Shown here: positions 42,146 through 51,695 of the stretch, piece after piece | Layout of the letters: every line of letters starts with the position of its first letter | How positions within the stretch are numbered: position 1 is the stretch's first letter | NCBI RefSeq assembly: GCF_030811835.1 | Contig: NZ_JAUSRO010000020.1 | Coordinates: forward strand, 38,574-102,573 | Direction of reading: 5' to 3' | DNA length: 64,000 bases | Origin: Variovorax ginsengisoli | GTDB lineage: Bacteria; Pseudomonadota; Gammaproteobacteria; Burkholderiales; Burkholderiaceae_C | Position numbers and translations under genes: made by a program | Notes under the pieces: generated by a model | The model's input: only the letters and a program-made list of their open reading frames with translations | What the model was told of the DNA's origin: nothing | Databases searched by the model: none

Positions 42146-44038
42146 TCAGACTGCTTCAGCGTCAGGACCCTGCCGCACGATGGCACTCACCGCGACACGG
42201 TCCCGTCCGCTTTGCTTGGCGTTGTAGAGCAGCTGGTCGACTGCCGCATACATCCTGTCCGGGTCGAGCTCCATTGCCGCCTCTGGTTCCCAGAACACCA
42301 TGCCGAAGCTCGCGCGCAGCTTGCCCAAGGGACTGCCGTTGTGGGGAATCGCCAGCCTGCGCACCGCATCGCGCAGGCGCACGGCCAGGCGTTCGGCCGC
42401 ATCTGCCGTGTCCACCGTCAGCAAGGCACCGAACTCCTCGCCGCCCAGCCGGCACAGGCGATCGCCGGAAAGCTGGAGTTCGGCCTGCACCGCCGCCGAC
42501 ACGGCCTGCAGCACCTGGTCGCCCGCCTGGTGGCCGTAGATATCGTTGTAGGCCTTGAAGTAGTCGACATCGAACATGCAGATGGCAACTGGAACGCCCT
42601 GCTGCGCACGGTCCAGCGCCTTGCGGCACAGCACATTGAAATGGCGGCGGTTGAAGGCCCCGGTGAGTTCGTCTGTCACCGACAGGCGCTGCAGGAGATC
42701 GTTCGCGCGCTGGAGCTCCAGCGTGCGAGCGCGTACCTGCCGCTCGAGCTCCAACGCCTGCCGGGCCTGCGCGCGATTGACCTCCTGCTCGGCCGCGAGT
42801 TTGGCTGCGCGCATCTGGTTCATGGTGTCGGCCAGGCCCAGGGCCAGCAAAAGCATCTGCACCACCGAACCGATCTGCCAGAAATCGCTGACGATCGCAC
42901 TGGAAGGCAGCACGGCATAGAGCACAGGATAAAGCTCCAGCGAGTTGATCAGCACGCCGACCGACAGCAGCGCGAAAGCCAGGAGAAAGACACGGGCCTC
43001 ACGCACGCCCTGCCACGCCAGCCATGCCGAAGTGGTCATGGTGACCAGCACGCCCGACAGCCCGACCGGCACGCAGACCAGCCACGCGAGCGCGTAATGG
43101 TCAGCCAACCCGATCGGTATCGGCAGCAGGCTGAGCACCGTCAAGCCGCGCACCAGCGCGTAGGTCCGCCGCGACAGCCGATGCGCCAGTTGCATGTAGC
43201 TGATGGCAAAGACGCCCGACAGGGCAAAAGAGAGGCTGCCGCCGATCACCAGCATCTGGTTAACCAGCTGCGGCGAGTTCGGCCACAGATACTGTGCCGA
43301 CAGTCCCTTGAGCGTGAAGCTCCACAGCAGGAAGGCCATGAGGTAGGCCACGTACACGCCGAACGCGGCCCTGCGGGTCAACACGAAAACAATGAAGTTG
43401 TAGGCCGCCAGCGCCAGCAATCCACCGAAATACAGGCCCTGCCACAGCATGCTGGTGGCGGACGACACCGCATGCTGCATGGCGCTCGCCAAGTGCAGCG
43501 GCATGGCTTCGAACACGCCATCATGGCTGCGCAGGCGCAGGTAGAGGTCCACGGTGTCGCCGGGCGACAGCACGAAGCGGAACGCCACTGAAGGCGTCTG
43601 CAGTTGGCGGTCTGAAAAGGGCAGCCTGTCGCCGCCACGCCTCATCAGGCGCTCGTGCCCGGCAACGTCGAGCACATGGAAATCGACGTAATCCTGCAGC
43701 GGCGAACCGGTGTCCAGCACCAGTTCCTCGGCTTGCGCAGACGTGCTGACCAGACGCAGCCGCAGCCACCAGACCGAGTGGGACGCGCCCAGGTTGAGCG
43801 TGGCCCGATCGTCGTCGACCCATCGCGGGTCGGCACGCACCTGATCGACCGTCAACGTACCAGCCGGGTCTTCCAGGCGCTGCGACTGTGCAGCCACCGG
43901 GCGGTTTTCGTTCGCGCCCACGTAGACAGGCCGGGGTTCCGCGGCATCGGCCTCCTGCCCTGCGCACAGCCACCAGCCGACAAAGAGCATCAGCAGCGCG
44001 AAAGGATGGAGAGACACATTCGAATGGCGCAACCGCAT
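42146..44038 (-). CDS. Diguanylate cyclase with 7TMR-DISM sensor
   Basis: 630 residues. A signal peptide (to about residue 32) precedes a periplasmic 7TMR-DISMED2-like domain (about 40-180, WVDDDRATLNLGASHSVWWLRLRL). Seven membrane helices run from about 193 to 395, a short coiled coil from about 405 to 450 (AAEQEVNRAQARQALELERQVRARTLEL), and a GGDEF domain from 455. The active-site loop is GGEEF near residues 531-535, so synthesis of c-di-GMP is likely. The inhibitory I-site RxxD is not present (LSGD is found there). Ligand unknown. No adjacent effector gene. Confidence 0.92.
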   Translation of the reverse strand: MRLRHSNVSLHPFALLMLFVGWWLCAGQEADAAEPRPVYVGANENRPVAAQSQRLEDPAGTLTVDQVRADPRWVDDDRATLNLGASHSVWWLRLRLVSTSAQAEELVLDTGSPLQDYVDFHVLDVAGHERLMRRGGDRLPFSDRQLQTPSVAFRFVLSPGDTVDLYLRLRSHDGVFEAMPLHLASAMQHAVSSATSMLWQGLYFGGLLALAAYNFIVFVLTRRAAFGVYVAYLMAFLLWSFTLKGLSAQYLWPNSPQLVNQMLVIGGSLSFALSGVFAISYMQLAHRLSRRTYALVRGLTVLSLLPIPIGLADHYALAWLVCVPVGLSGVLVTMTTSAWLAWQGVREARVFLLAFALLSVGVLINSLELYPVLYAVLPSSAIVSDFWQIGSVVQMLLLALGLADTMNQMRAAKLAAEQEVNRAQARQALELERQVRARTLELQRANDLLQRLSVTDELTGAFNRRHFNVLCRKALDRAQQGVPVAICMFDVDYFKAYNDIYGHQAGDQVLQAVSAAVQAELQLSGDRLCRLGGEEFGALLTVDTADAAERLAVRLRDAVRRLAIPHNGSPLGKLRASFGMVFWEPEAAMELDPDRMYAAVDQLLYNAKQSGRDRVAVSAIVRQGPDAEAV

Positions 44039-44134
44039 ACGAGCAACAGAATAAGAACGTGTCGAGAACGTGCCAGTCAGGCGGGTTAGAGTCGGCCCAT
44101 TGTCATTCTGTCACCCAAAAGAAAGAACATCGTC

Positions 44135-45211
44135 ATGAAAATGTCTCCTGCCGAGGAAAGTCGCGATCAGAGTCGCAGCGCAGCGCGTCATTTCGCCGTG
44201 ATCGGCGCAGGCATGGCCGGCATCGCCGCCGCGCGTACGCTGGTGCAAGCGGGGCACCGGGCCACCGTGTTCGAAAGCGCGGACTCGGTCGGTGGACGCA
44301 TGGCGAGCGAAACCACGCCTTTCGGCCGCTTCGACAGCGGCGCGCAGTACTTCACCGTGCGCGATCCACGCTTCGAACTCGCGCTCGCGACCGCCCCTGC
44401 GCTGTGCAAGCGCTGGAGCGCCAACCTCGTGCGCGTGCTCGACGCCCACGGCCGCGTTGCCGAAGCCGCCCTGCCCTCGCGTGAATCGCACTGGGTGGCC
44501 CAGCCGGGCATGGACGCGCTGGTCGCGCACTGGGCCGCGCCGCTGGGCGACAGCCTGGTCACCGGCACGCAGGTCGTACAGATCGAGGCCGATCCGCTCA
44601 AGCGCACGCAATGGCAATTGCGCACCGAAGCCGCAGGCGGCGCCAGCCACGTGTACACCGGCTTCGACGCCGTGCTGCTGGCCGTGCCACCGGCGGCGGC
44701 CCGCCAGCTGCTCGATCGCACTCACCTGTCGGCCAGCCTGTCGCGCAGCATCGCCAAGGTTCACGCAGCACCCTGCTGGACGCTGATGATCGCCTTCCCG
44801 CAGGCCAACCAGCCGACCATGTCGCACCTCGGCCCGCAGTGGAACGTGGCGCGCAGCACCCACCACCGCATCGCCTGGCTCGCGCGCGAATCGTCCAAGC
44901 CCGGACGCGACCCGATCGAACGCTGGACGCTCCAGGCCAGCCCCACCTGGTCGCAGGAACATCTGCGCGACGACGCGGCGCGGGTCGAGGCCAAGCTGCT
45001 GCGCGCCTTCTCCGAGATCACCGGCATCCACGCGCGGCCCAGCTACGCACAGGCGCGCTGCTGGACCGAGGCGCAGACGCAGGTGCCACTGGGCAAGTCC
45101 CACCTCTGGGACGCCAAGGCACGCATCGGGCTGGCGGGTGACTGGTGCATCGGCCACCGCGTGGAAGACGCCTTCCTGTCGGGCCTGTCGCTCGCGCTCG
45201 ACGCGCTGTGA
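44135..45211 (+). CDS. FAD-dependent amine oxidase-like protein (renalase-like)
   Basis: 358 residues. The FAD dinucleotide-binding motif is FAVIGAGMAGIAAARTLVQAGHRATVFESADSVGGRM (about residues 20-56), followed by RFDSGAQYFTVRDPRF and a C-terminal FAD segment IGLAGDWCIGHRVEDAFLSGLSLA. This is the pattern of bacterial renalase-like proteins, which oxidise aberrant dihydro forms of NAD(P)H; the activity here is inferred. It stands alone, 25 bases before gluQ. Confidence 0.87.
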   Translation: MKMSPAEESRDQSRSAARHFAVIGAGMAGIAAARTLVQAGHRATVFESADSVGGRMASETTPFGRFDSGAQYFTVRDPRFELALATAPALCKRWSANLVRVLDAHGRVAEAALPSRESHWVAQPGMDALVAHWAAPLGDSLVTGTQVVQIEADPLKRTQWQLRTEAAGGASHVYTGFDAVLLAVPPAAARQLLDRTHLSASLSRSIAKVHAAPCWTLMIAFPQANQPTMSHLGPQWNVARSTHHRIAWLARESSKPGRDPIERWTLQASPTWSQEHLRDDAARVEAKLLRAFSEITGIHARPSYAQARCWTEAQTQVPLGKSHLWDAKARIGLAGDWCIGHRVEDAFLSGLSLALDAL

Positions 45212-45236
45212 AGTGCTGAAGCGCTGACACGTCGCC

Positions 45237-46163
45237 ATGCCGTCGGTCGGCCGCTTTGCCCCGTCGCCCACCGGCGCGCTGCACGCCGGCTCGCTGGTCG
45301 CCGCGCTGGCCAGCTGGCTCGACGTGCGTGCACGCGGCCCGCACGCACGCTGGCTGGTGCGCATCGAAGATGCCGACACCGAACGCTGCCTGCCGGGCAT
45401 GGGCGAATACATCCTCGGCCAGCTCGCCGCCTGCGGATTACAGCCTGACGCACCAACGGTCTGGCAGACTCGGCGCACCGCACGCTACCAGCAAGCCCTC
45501 GACCGTCTGGCCGCCGAGGCGCTCGCATACCCTTGCGCCTGTTCGCGCAAGGACATCGATCTCGCCCTTGCCGCACGCGGCATCGGCCACGCCCGGCACG
45601 GCGAACGCGTCTACCCCGGCACCTGCCGCCACGGGCTGCACGGCCGGACAGCGCGAGCCTGGCGTTTCGCCACGGAGACCTTCACGCACGGCGGGCACCC
45701 CCCGCCGCTTCGCTGGCATGACCGCCGCCTGGGCGCCCAGCAGCAGGACGTGGCGGCCGAGGTCGGCGACTTCGTGCTGCGCCGTGCCGACGGCCCCTGG
45801 GCCTATCAGCTCGCCGTGGTGGTCGACGACGCCGACCAGGGCGTCACCGACGTCGTGCGTGGTGAAGACCTCTGCGACAACACGGCGCGCCAGATCCTGC
45901 TGCAGCGTGCGCTCGGCATGCCTACGCCCGCCTACCTGCACACCCCCCTGGTGCGAGGTGCCGACGGCCACAAGCTGTCCAAGCAGAACGGCGCCGCGCC
46001 GATCGACACCGGCACGCCAGCCGCCGCCCGTGCGGCCCTTGACGCCGCGGCGCGGGTGCTCGGCCTGCCGGCGGCGAGCGGCACGGCCGAAAGCCACACG
46101 CTGGCCGACATGCTCGCAGGCTGGGTCGAGCCCTGGCGCGTTCTCTACAATCCCGGGCCGTGA
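45237..46163 (+). CDS. gluQ: Glutamyl-Q tRNA(Asp) synthetase
   Basis: A 308-residue paralogue of glutamyl-tRNA synthetase without the anticodon-binding half. It attaches glutamate to queuosine in tRNA-Asp. Class I elements: FAPSPTGALHAGSLVAAL (HIGH region), YPCACSRKDI and YPGTCRHG for zinc, VVRGEDLCDNTARQILLQ and HKLSKQNGA (KMSKS region). The start gives MPSVGRFAPSPTG. It overlaps trmB by four bases (GTGA). Confidence 0.95.
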   Translation: MPSVGRFAPSPTGALHAGSLVAALASWLDVRARGPHARWLVRIEDADTERCLPGMGEYILGQLAACGLQPDAPTVWQTRRTARYQQALDRLAAEALAYPCACSRKDIDLALAARGIGHARHGERVYPGTCRHGLHGRTARAWRFATETFTHGGHPPPLRWHDRRLGAQQQDVAAEVGDFVLRRADGPWAYQLAVVVDDADQGVTDVVRGEDLCDNTARQILLQRALGMPTPAYLHTPLVRGADGHKLSKQNGAAPIDTGTPAAARAALDAAARVLGLPAASGTAESHTLADMLAGWVEPWRVLYNPGP

Positions 46164-46951
46164 TGAACAACCCTGCCACCGCTCCGGACGCCCCGTCGCC
46201 CGACTCCTCTTCCGCCGCACCGTCCGGGGAAGCCACCAACGCCGCGCCGTCCGCCGAGGCACCACCGCATCCGCTGCACCGCCGCCTCAAGAGCTTCGTC
46301 AAACGCGGCGGACGGACCACCGACGGCCAGGCCAAGGCCTATGCGGACTTCGGCCCGCGCTTTCTGGTGGCCTATCGGCCCGAACCAATCGACTTTGCAG
46401 CCACTTTCGGCCGCGCAGCGCCCACGGTGCTGGAGATCGGTTTCGGCATGGGCGAGGCGACGGCGCACATTGCCACCGTGCGGCCCGACACCAACTTCCT
46501 GTGCTGCGAAGTGCACGAAGCCGGCGTGGGCAAGCTGCTCAAGCGCTGCGGCGAACAGGGCATCGAGAACATCCGCATCGTCGCGCACGACGCAGTCGAC
46601 GTGATCGACCACATGCTGCCGCATGGCGTGCTGGCCGGCGTGCATGTGTTCTTTCCGGACCCGTGGCACAAGGCGCGCCACAACAAGCGCCGTCTGCTCC
46701 AGACGCCGCTGGTGCGCAAGCTGGCCGAGCGCCTGGTGCCCGGCGGCTACATCCACTGCGCGACCGACTGGCAGCCCTACGCAGAACAGATGCTCGACGT
46801 ACTGTCGACCGAACCGCTGCTGCGCAACACCGCCGACGCTGTGGCCGGCGGCTACGCGCAAAAGCCCGACTATCGCCCCCTCACCAAGTTCGAGAACCGC
46901 GGCATCAAGCTGGGCCACGGTGTGTGGGACCTGGTGTTCGAGCGCATCTGA
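46160..46951 (+). CDS. trmB: tRNA (guanine-N7-)-methyltransferase
   Basis: Methylates G46 of tRNAs with SAM. 263 residues with an Ala/Pro-rich head of about 40 residues, then VLEIGFGMGEATAHIA (SAM site), CCEVHEAGVGKLL, HVFFPDPWHKARHNKRRLL and YIHCATDWQPYAEQML. Start: GTG 46160 overlaps the gluQ stop; the ATG at 46163 is the next codon and equally likely. A TACAAT hexamer at 46145-46150 could be a promoter -10 close to the start. Confidence 0.95.
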   Translation: MMNNPATAPDAPSPDSSSAAPSGEATNAAPSAEAPPHPLHRRLKSFVKRGGRTTDGQAKAYADFGPRFLVAYRPEPIDFAATFGRAAPTVLEIGFGMGEATAHIATVRPDTNFLCCEVHEAGVGKLLKRCGEQGIENIRIVAHDAVDVIDHMLPHGVLAGVHVFFPDPWHKARHNKRRLLQTPLVRKLAERLVPGGYIHCATDWQPYAEQMLDVLSTEPLLRNTADAVAGGYAQKPDYRPLTKFENRGIKLGHGVWDLVFERI

Positions 46952-46984
46952 CCCGGCCAGCCAGCCCCGCCTCGAGGCCCGCGC

Positions 46985-48346
46985 TCAGGCCGTCTCGGCC
47001 AGCGCGTCGCCCAGTGCGTTGATCAATCGATCGATCTCGGCCTTCTCCGAGATGAACGGCGGGGCCAGCTGGATCGTGTCGCCGCCAAAGCGCACGTAGA
47101 AGCCCTTTTTCCAGCACGCCATGGCAATGTCGTAGGGCCGACGGGCCGGCTCGCCGGGCAGCGCGGCAATGGTGAAGCCGGCAGCCAAGCCGTAGTTGCG
47201 AATATCGGTCACATGCTTGGCGCCCTTGAGGCTGTGCACGGCGGCCTCGAAATGCGGCGCCAGTGCGGCGGCACGCGCGAACATGTCTTCCTTGACGAGC
47301 ACGTCGAGCGCTGCGAGCCCGGCCGCGCAGGCCACCGGATGCGCCGAATAGGTGTAGCCGTGCGGGAATTCGATCATGTAGTCCGGGCCGCCGGCGGCCA
47401 TGAACGTGTCGTAGATCTCCTTTTTGGCGATCACCGCGCCCAGTGGCTGCGCGCCATTGGTCACCTGCTTGGCGATGTTCATGATGTCGGGCACCACGCC
47501 GAACGCGTCTGCGCCGGTGGCTGCGCCGCAGCGGCCGAAAGCGGTGATGACCTCGTCGAAGATCAACAGGATGTTGTTGGCCGTGCAGATGTCGCGCAGG
47601 CGCTGCAGGTAGCCCACGGGCGGCACCACCACACCGGCAGAGCCCGAGAAAGGCTCGACGATCACTGCGGCGATGGTCGATGCGTCGTGCAGTGCAATGA
47701 TGTCCAGCAGGCGGTCGGCCAGTTCGGCGCCGTGTTCGGGCATGCCGCGGCTGAACAGATTGCTCGCGAGCTGGGTGTGCGGCAGGTGGTCGGCCTCCAG
47801 GGTCTGGCCGAACAGCTTGCGGTTGCCCGCAATACCACCGACCGAAATGCCGCCGAAGTTCACACCGTGGTAGCCCTTCTCGCGACCGATCAGGCGGGTC
47901 TTGCCGGCCTGGCCCTTGGCGCGCCAGTAGGCGCGCGCCATCTTCAGCGAGGTGTCGGCCGACTCGGAACCCGAGCCGGTGAAGAACACATAGTCCAGAC
48001 CCGCAGGCGTGACTTCCTTGATGCGGTTGGCCAGCTCGAAGGCCAGCGGATGGCCGAACTGGAAGCCCGGCGCGTAGTCGAGCTTGCCGACTTGCTTGCT
48101 CACCGCCTCGGTGATTTCCGGCCGGCCATGACCCAGGCCACAGCACCACAGGCCCGACAGGCCGTCGAAGATCTTGCGGCCGTCCGCGTCGGTGTAGTAG
48201 GCGCCCTTGCCCTCCACGATGATGCGCGGGTCGGCCTTGAAGTTGCGGTTGGCGGTATAGGGCATCCAGTGCGCGTCGAGCCAGGCGGCATCGGTGCGCA
48301 CGGTGGATTCGGGTGCCGAGGGCACAGGGGCGGTCTGGACGGTCAT
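46985..48346 (-). CDS. Class III omega-amino acid:pyruvate aminotransferase (beta-alanine type)
   Basis: 453 residues, fold-type I, class III. It begins with HWMPYTANRNFKADPRIIVEGKGAYYTDADGRK, as in beta-alanine:pyruvate aminotransferases; VNFGGISVGGI, GSAGVVVPPVGYLQRLRDICTANNILLIFDEVITAFGR and the PLP Lys293 in MNIAKQVTNGAQPLGAV follow. Members move the amino group of beta-alanine or other omega-amines to pyruvate. It is divergent from a LysR gene, an arrangement reminiscent of bauA and its regulator, but the substrate is not proven. No partner dehydrogenase lies nearby. Confidence 0.9.
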   Translation of the reverse strand: MTVQTAPVPSAPESTVRTDAAWLDAHWMPYTANRNFKADPRIIVEGKGAYYTDADGRKIFDGLSGLWCCGLGHGRPEITEAVSKQVGKLDYAPGFQFGHPLAFELANRIKEVTPAGLDYVFFTGSGSESADTSLKMARAYWRAKGQAGKTRLIGREKGYHGVNFGGISVGGIAGNRKLFGQTLEADHLPHTQLASNLFSRGMPEHGAELADRLLDIIALHDASTIAAVIVEPFSGSAGVVVPPVGYLQRLRDICTANNILLIFDEVITAFGRCGAATGADAFGVVPDIMNIAKQVTNGAQPLGAVIAKKEIYDTFMAAGGPDYMIEFPHGYTYSAHPVACAAGLAALDVLVKEDMFARAAALAPHFEAAVHSLKGAKHVTDIRNYGLAAGFTIAALPGEPARRPYDIAMACWKKGFYVRFGGDTIQLAPPFISEKAEIDRLINALGDALAETA

Positions 48347-48453
48347 GGCGCGATCCCGCGGCAGGCGGGCTCATGGAGTAGTGGATGGCGGTGATTGTTG
48401 GGCCAGGCTTCAGTGGTACAAATGGCGCAATATCAATGTTCACTTGCGGATTT

Positions 48454-49410
48454 ATGCAAGAAACCGACACCGATCGAAGCAGCCCCAAGAACCGCGCCCT
48501 GCTCGGCCAGCTCGCCGACATGGACCTGCGCCTGCTGCGCGTGTTCAAGAGCGTGGCCGACTGCGGCGGCATGGCTGCCGCCGAGCTGGAACTGAACATC
48601 GGCACCTCCACCGTGAGCCGCCATGTCAAAGACCTGGAGACGCGCCTGGGCCTGGTGCTGTGCCGGCGCGGCCGTGCCGGCTTCGCGCTCACGCCCGAAG
48701 GCCAGCGCGTCTACGACGAAACGCTGCGCCTGCTGGCCTCGGTGGACGCGTTTCGCAGCAGCATCGACGACATCCACAGCCGCATGGGCGGACAGCTCGA
48801 GCTCGCCATCTTCGACAAGACCGCGAGCAACCCCCAGGCGCACATCGGCGTTGCGCTGGCCCGCTTTCACCGGGAGGCGCCGGCCGTGTCGCTGAGCCTG
48901 CACGTCGCGTCGATCAACACGATCGAGCGCGGCGTCATCGACGGCAGTTTCCATGTGGGCATCATCCCGGCGCACCGCAGTTCGATGAGCCTCGACTACG
49001 CGCCGCTGTTCGGAGAAACCATGCTGCTGTACTGCGGCCGGGGCCACCCGCTCTTCGGCGCGCCGCACCGCGGGCTCACGTGGGCCCGGCTCAAGGCGCA
49101 CGATTTCGCCGCGCTCGGCGAGCATTCGCCCAACATGGAGCTGAGCCACCGCAAGCAGTTGCCACGCACCGCCACCGCCTTCGACCAGGAGGGCATCGCG
49201 ACGCTGATCCTTTCGGGCAGCTTCATCGGCTTCCTGCCCGACCACTACGCGGAGAGCTTCGAACGCCAGGGGCTGATGCAGCCGGTGGCGCCGGAGCGTT
49301 TTCGCTACGAATGCAGCTTCGTCAGCCTCACGCGCCGGTCGCCACAGCCCTCGCGGGCCACGCAGTTGCTGCAGGATTGCCTCCGGGCTGCGCACGGAGG
49401 CGCAGCCTAG
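48454..49410 (+). CDS. LysR-type transcriptional regulator beside the omega-aminotransferase
   Basis: 318 residues from the ATG at 48454 (MQETDTDRSSPKNR); a frame opening at 48385 has 23 more codons with no LysR homology. The helix-turn-helix lies at about residues 25-75 (MDLRLLRVFKSVADCGGMAAAELELNIGTSTVSRHVKDLETRLG). It is divergent from the aminotransferase and lies 123 bases before an HD-domain gene; it may control either. Confidence 0.87.
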   Translation: MQETDTDRSSPKNRALLGQLADMDLRLLRVFKSVADCGGMAAAELELNIGTSTVSRHVKDLETRLGLVLCRRGRAGFALTPEGQRVYDETLRLLASVDAFRSSIDDIHSRMGGQLELAIFDKTASNPQAHIGVALARFHREAPAVSLSLHVASINTIERGVIDGSFHVGIIPAHRSSMSLDYAPLFGETMLLYCGRGHPLFGAPHRGLTWARLKAHDFAALGEHSPNMELSHRKQLPRTATAFDQEGIATLILSGSFIGFLPDHYAESFERQGLMQPVAPERFRYECSFVSLTRRSPQPSRATQLLQDCLRAAHGGAA

Positions 49411-49532
49411 CGTTGGCAGCCATGGCACCCAGGGGTAAGTCCGGGGGTGGCGAGGACAGTGCATTGTCAAACTCATGACAGTGGACCGTCGAGCATGAGC
49501 TTAGAGTGGCTCGCACCCCACGGAGACAAACT

Positions 49533-50129
49533 ATGACGACCAAGGCGACTTTCGTGCGCATGCAGGACAGCACGCGCGAAGACTGGCAGACCATCGGCGG
49601 CGAATTCATGCACTTTTCGCGCGGCCTGCCCGAGCGGGTGATCAAGCACCTGCAGATCCTCGAAGGCGACTATGGCGGCTTCCCCGTCGACCGCTACACC
49701 CATTCGTTGCAGACCGCAACCCGCGCACTGCGCGACGGCCGCGATGAGGAGTATGTGGTGTGCGCCCTGTTGCACGACATCGGCGACACGCTGGGCTCGT
49801 TCAACCATCCGGACATCGCGGCCGCGATCCTCAAGCCCTTCGTGAGCGAGGCCAACCACTGGATGGTGCAGCACCACGGCATCTTCCAGGGCCACTATTT
49901 CTTCCATCACCTGGGCATGGACCGTGACATGCGCGACCAGTTCAAGGACCATCCGCACTACGCCCACACAGCCGAGTTCTGCGAGCGCTACGACAACCCC
50001 GCCTTCGACCCAGAGGCCGAGACGCTGCCCATCGAGCACTTCATGCCGATGCTCGCGCGCGTGATGGCGCAGCCCAAGCAGAGCATCTACAAGGCGGCGC
50101 TGCAGCAGCCGCAACCCGCCACCGTCTGA
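49533..50129 (+). CDS. HD-domain protein, oxygenase- or phosphohydrolase-like
   Basis: 198 residues. The HD motif is ALLHDIGD, with an upstream histidine in DRYTHSLQTATRALRDGRDEEYVV and a His-rich stretch ANHWMVQHHGIFQGHYFFHHLGMD, so a metal site is likely. The layout resembles HD-domain mixed-valent diiron oxygenases (PhnZ and myo-inositol oxygenase) as well as ordinary HD phosphohydrolases; sequence alone cannot choose. ATG 49533 is preceded by GGAG. Followed by a class II aldolase and a binding protein in the same direction. Confidence 0.8.
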   Translation: MTTKATFVRMQDSTREDWQTIGGEFMHFSRGLPERVIKHLQILEGDYGGFPVDRYTHSLQTATRALRDGRDEEYVVCALLHDIGDTLGSFNHPDIAAAILKPFVSEANHWMVQHHGIFQGHYFFHHLGMDRDMRDQFKDHPHYAHTAEFCERYDNPAFDPEAETLPIEHFMPMLARVMAQPKQSIYKAALQQPQPATV

Positions 50130-50147
50130 CCCCAACAGGAGCCCCTC

Positions 50148-50915
50148 ATGAACGCCACATCCCAATCCGAAGTCCAGCAACTCGTCTCCGCAGAAGAATG
50201 GCAGCTGCGCGTCGACCTCGCCGCCTGCTACCGCCTGGTCGCGCTGTACGGCTGGAGCGACCTGGTCTTCACGCACATCAGCGCGCGCGTGCCGGGACCC
50301 GAGCACCACTTCCTCATCAACCCATACGGGCTGATGTTCGACGAGATCACCGCATCGAGCCTGGTCAAGGTCGACCAGAACTGCAACAAGGTCATCGAAT
50401 CGCCCTACCCCGTGAACCCCGCCGGCTTCGTGATCCACAGCGCGGTGCATGCCGTGCGCGAGAACGTGCAGTGCGTGCTGCACACCCACACCAAGGCGGG
50501 CATCGCGGTCAGCGCACAGAAAGGCGGCGTGCTGCCCATCAGCCAGCAGTCAACCTTCGTGCTGGCCTCGCTGGCTTACCATGGCTACGAAGGCGTGGCC
50601 ATCCGCGACGACGAAAAGGCGCGCCTGCAGGCCAACCTGGGCAACGCCAACTTCCTCATGCTGCGAAACCATGGCCTGTTAACCTGCGGCAAGACCATCG
50701 CCGACGCCTTCCTGTCGATGTATACCTTCGAGAACACCTGCCAGATCCAGATTGCCGCGCAGTCCGGCGGCGGCGAACTCACCCATGTCGACCCGAAGAT
50801 CGTCGACGGCGTCGGCCATGCCATGAAGGTGCAGACCGGCGGGCTGGGCGGCAGCTTCGTCTGGCCCTCGCTGATCCGCAAACTCGACCGTATCGACACC
50901 AGCTACCGAAACTAA
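50148..50915 (+). CDS. Class II aldolase/adducin-family protein
   Basis: 255 residues with the zinc-binding HTHTKAGIAVSA and NHGLLTCGKTIADAF segments of class II aldolases and ISARVPGPEHHFLINPYGLMFDEI before them. Activities in the family include fuculose, rhamnulose and other sugar-phosphate aldolases, and some decarboxylases. Substrate unknown. Sits 18 bases after the HD gene and five before the binding protein gene, so likely one operon. Confidence 0.88.
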   Translation: MNATSQSEVQQLVSAEEWQLRVDLAACYRLVALYGWSDLVFTHISARVPGPEHHFLINPYGLMFDEITASSLVKVDQNCNKVIESPYPVNPAGFVIHSAVHAVRENVQCVLHTHTKAGIAVSAQKGGVLPISQQSTFVLASLAYHGYEGVAIRDDEKARLQANLGNANFLMLRNHGLLTCGKTIADAFLSMYTFENTCQIQIAAQSGGGELTHVDPKIVDGVGHAMKVQTGGLGGSFVWPSLIRKLDRIDTSYRN

Positions 50916-50920
50916 ACACC

Positions 50921-51685
50921 ATGCCTCGCCTGCTCCCGCTCCTGCGTCTGCTCCTGATTCCTGCCGCCGCCCTCAGCCTTGCGGCGCAGGCCGACACAGT
51001 CAAGGTGCTGACCGCGGGTGCGTTCAAGCAGGTGGTGCTCGCGGCGGTGCCGGCCTTCGAGGCACGCACCGGCCACAAGGTCGAGATCCAGAACGACACG
51101 GCCGGCGCGCTGGGCCGCCGCATCGCGACCGGCGAAGCCTTCGACGTGGTGGTGCTCACCACCGGTGCGCTGCAGCCGCTCGGTGCCAGCGGGCGCGTCG
51201 CGGCCAACAGCATCGTGCCGCTCGGCAAGGTAGGCATCGGTGTGGCCGTGAAGGCCGGTGCGCCCGAGCCGAAGATCGATACCGAAGAAGCCTTCAAGCA
51301 GGCGCTGCTCGGTGCCCGCAAGGTCGCCTACATCGATCCGACCTCGGGCGGCTCCAGCGGCATCTACCTCGATGGCCTGTTCCAGCGCATGGGCATCGCC
51401 GATGCCATCCGTGCCAAGGCGGTGCTGGTGCCCGGTGGGCTGGTGGCCGAGCGCCTGGTCACCGGCGAGGCTGACCTTGCCGTCCACCAGGTCAGCGAGA
51501 TCCTGCCGGTGCAGGGCGTGTCCTTCGTCGGGCCGCTGCCTGAAGCGGTGCAGAACTACACGGTGTATGCGGGTGGGGTGGCGGGCGACGCCGCCCACGC
51601 GGCCGCCGCGCGGGAGTTCCTGGCATCGCTCGCGGCGCCGGAGCGGGTGGAAACGCTGCGGGCCAAGGGCATGATGGCGCCGTGA
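50921..51685 (+). CDS. Periplasmic substrate-binding protein, ModA-like, without transporter genes
   Basis: 254 residues. A signal peptide is visible (hydrophobic segment ending LAAQADT, about residue 26). The body resembles ModA-like/family 11 binding proteins: VKVLTAGAFKQVV, QNDTAGALGRRIATGEAFDVVVLTTGALQPL, DPTSGGSSGIYLDGL. No permease or ATPase gene adjoins it, so it either uses a distant transporter or has another function. Linked to the HD and class II aldolase genes. Confidence 0.85.
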   Translation: MPRLLPLLRLLLIPAAALSLAAQADTVKVLTAGAFKQVVLAAVPAFEARTGHKVEIQNDTAGALGRRIATGEAFDVVVLTTGALQPLGASGRVAANSIVPLGKVGIGVAVKAGAPEPKIDTEEAFKQALLGARKVAYIDPTSGGSSGIYLDGLFQRMGIADAIRAKAVLVPGGLVAERLVTGEADLAVHQVSEILPVQGVSFVGPLPEAVQNYTVYAGGVAGDAAHAAAAREFLASLAAPERVETLRAKGMMAP

Positions 51686-51695
51686 GAGGCCGCCC

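Noticed and set aside
48385..48453. N-terminal 23-codon extension of the LysR gene
   Set aside because: The extension (MAVIVGPGFSGTNG and so on) is unlike LysR N-termini and lies in the divergent promoter region.
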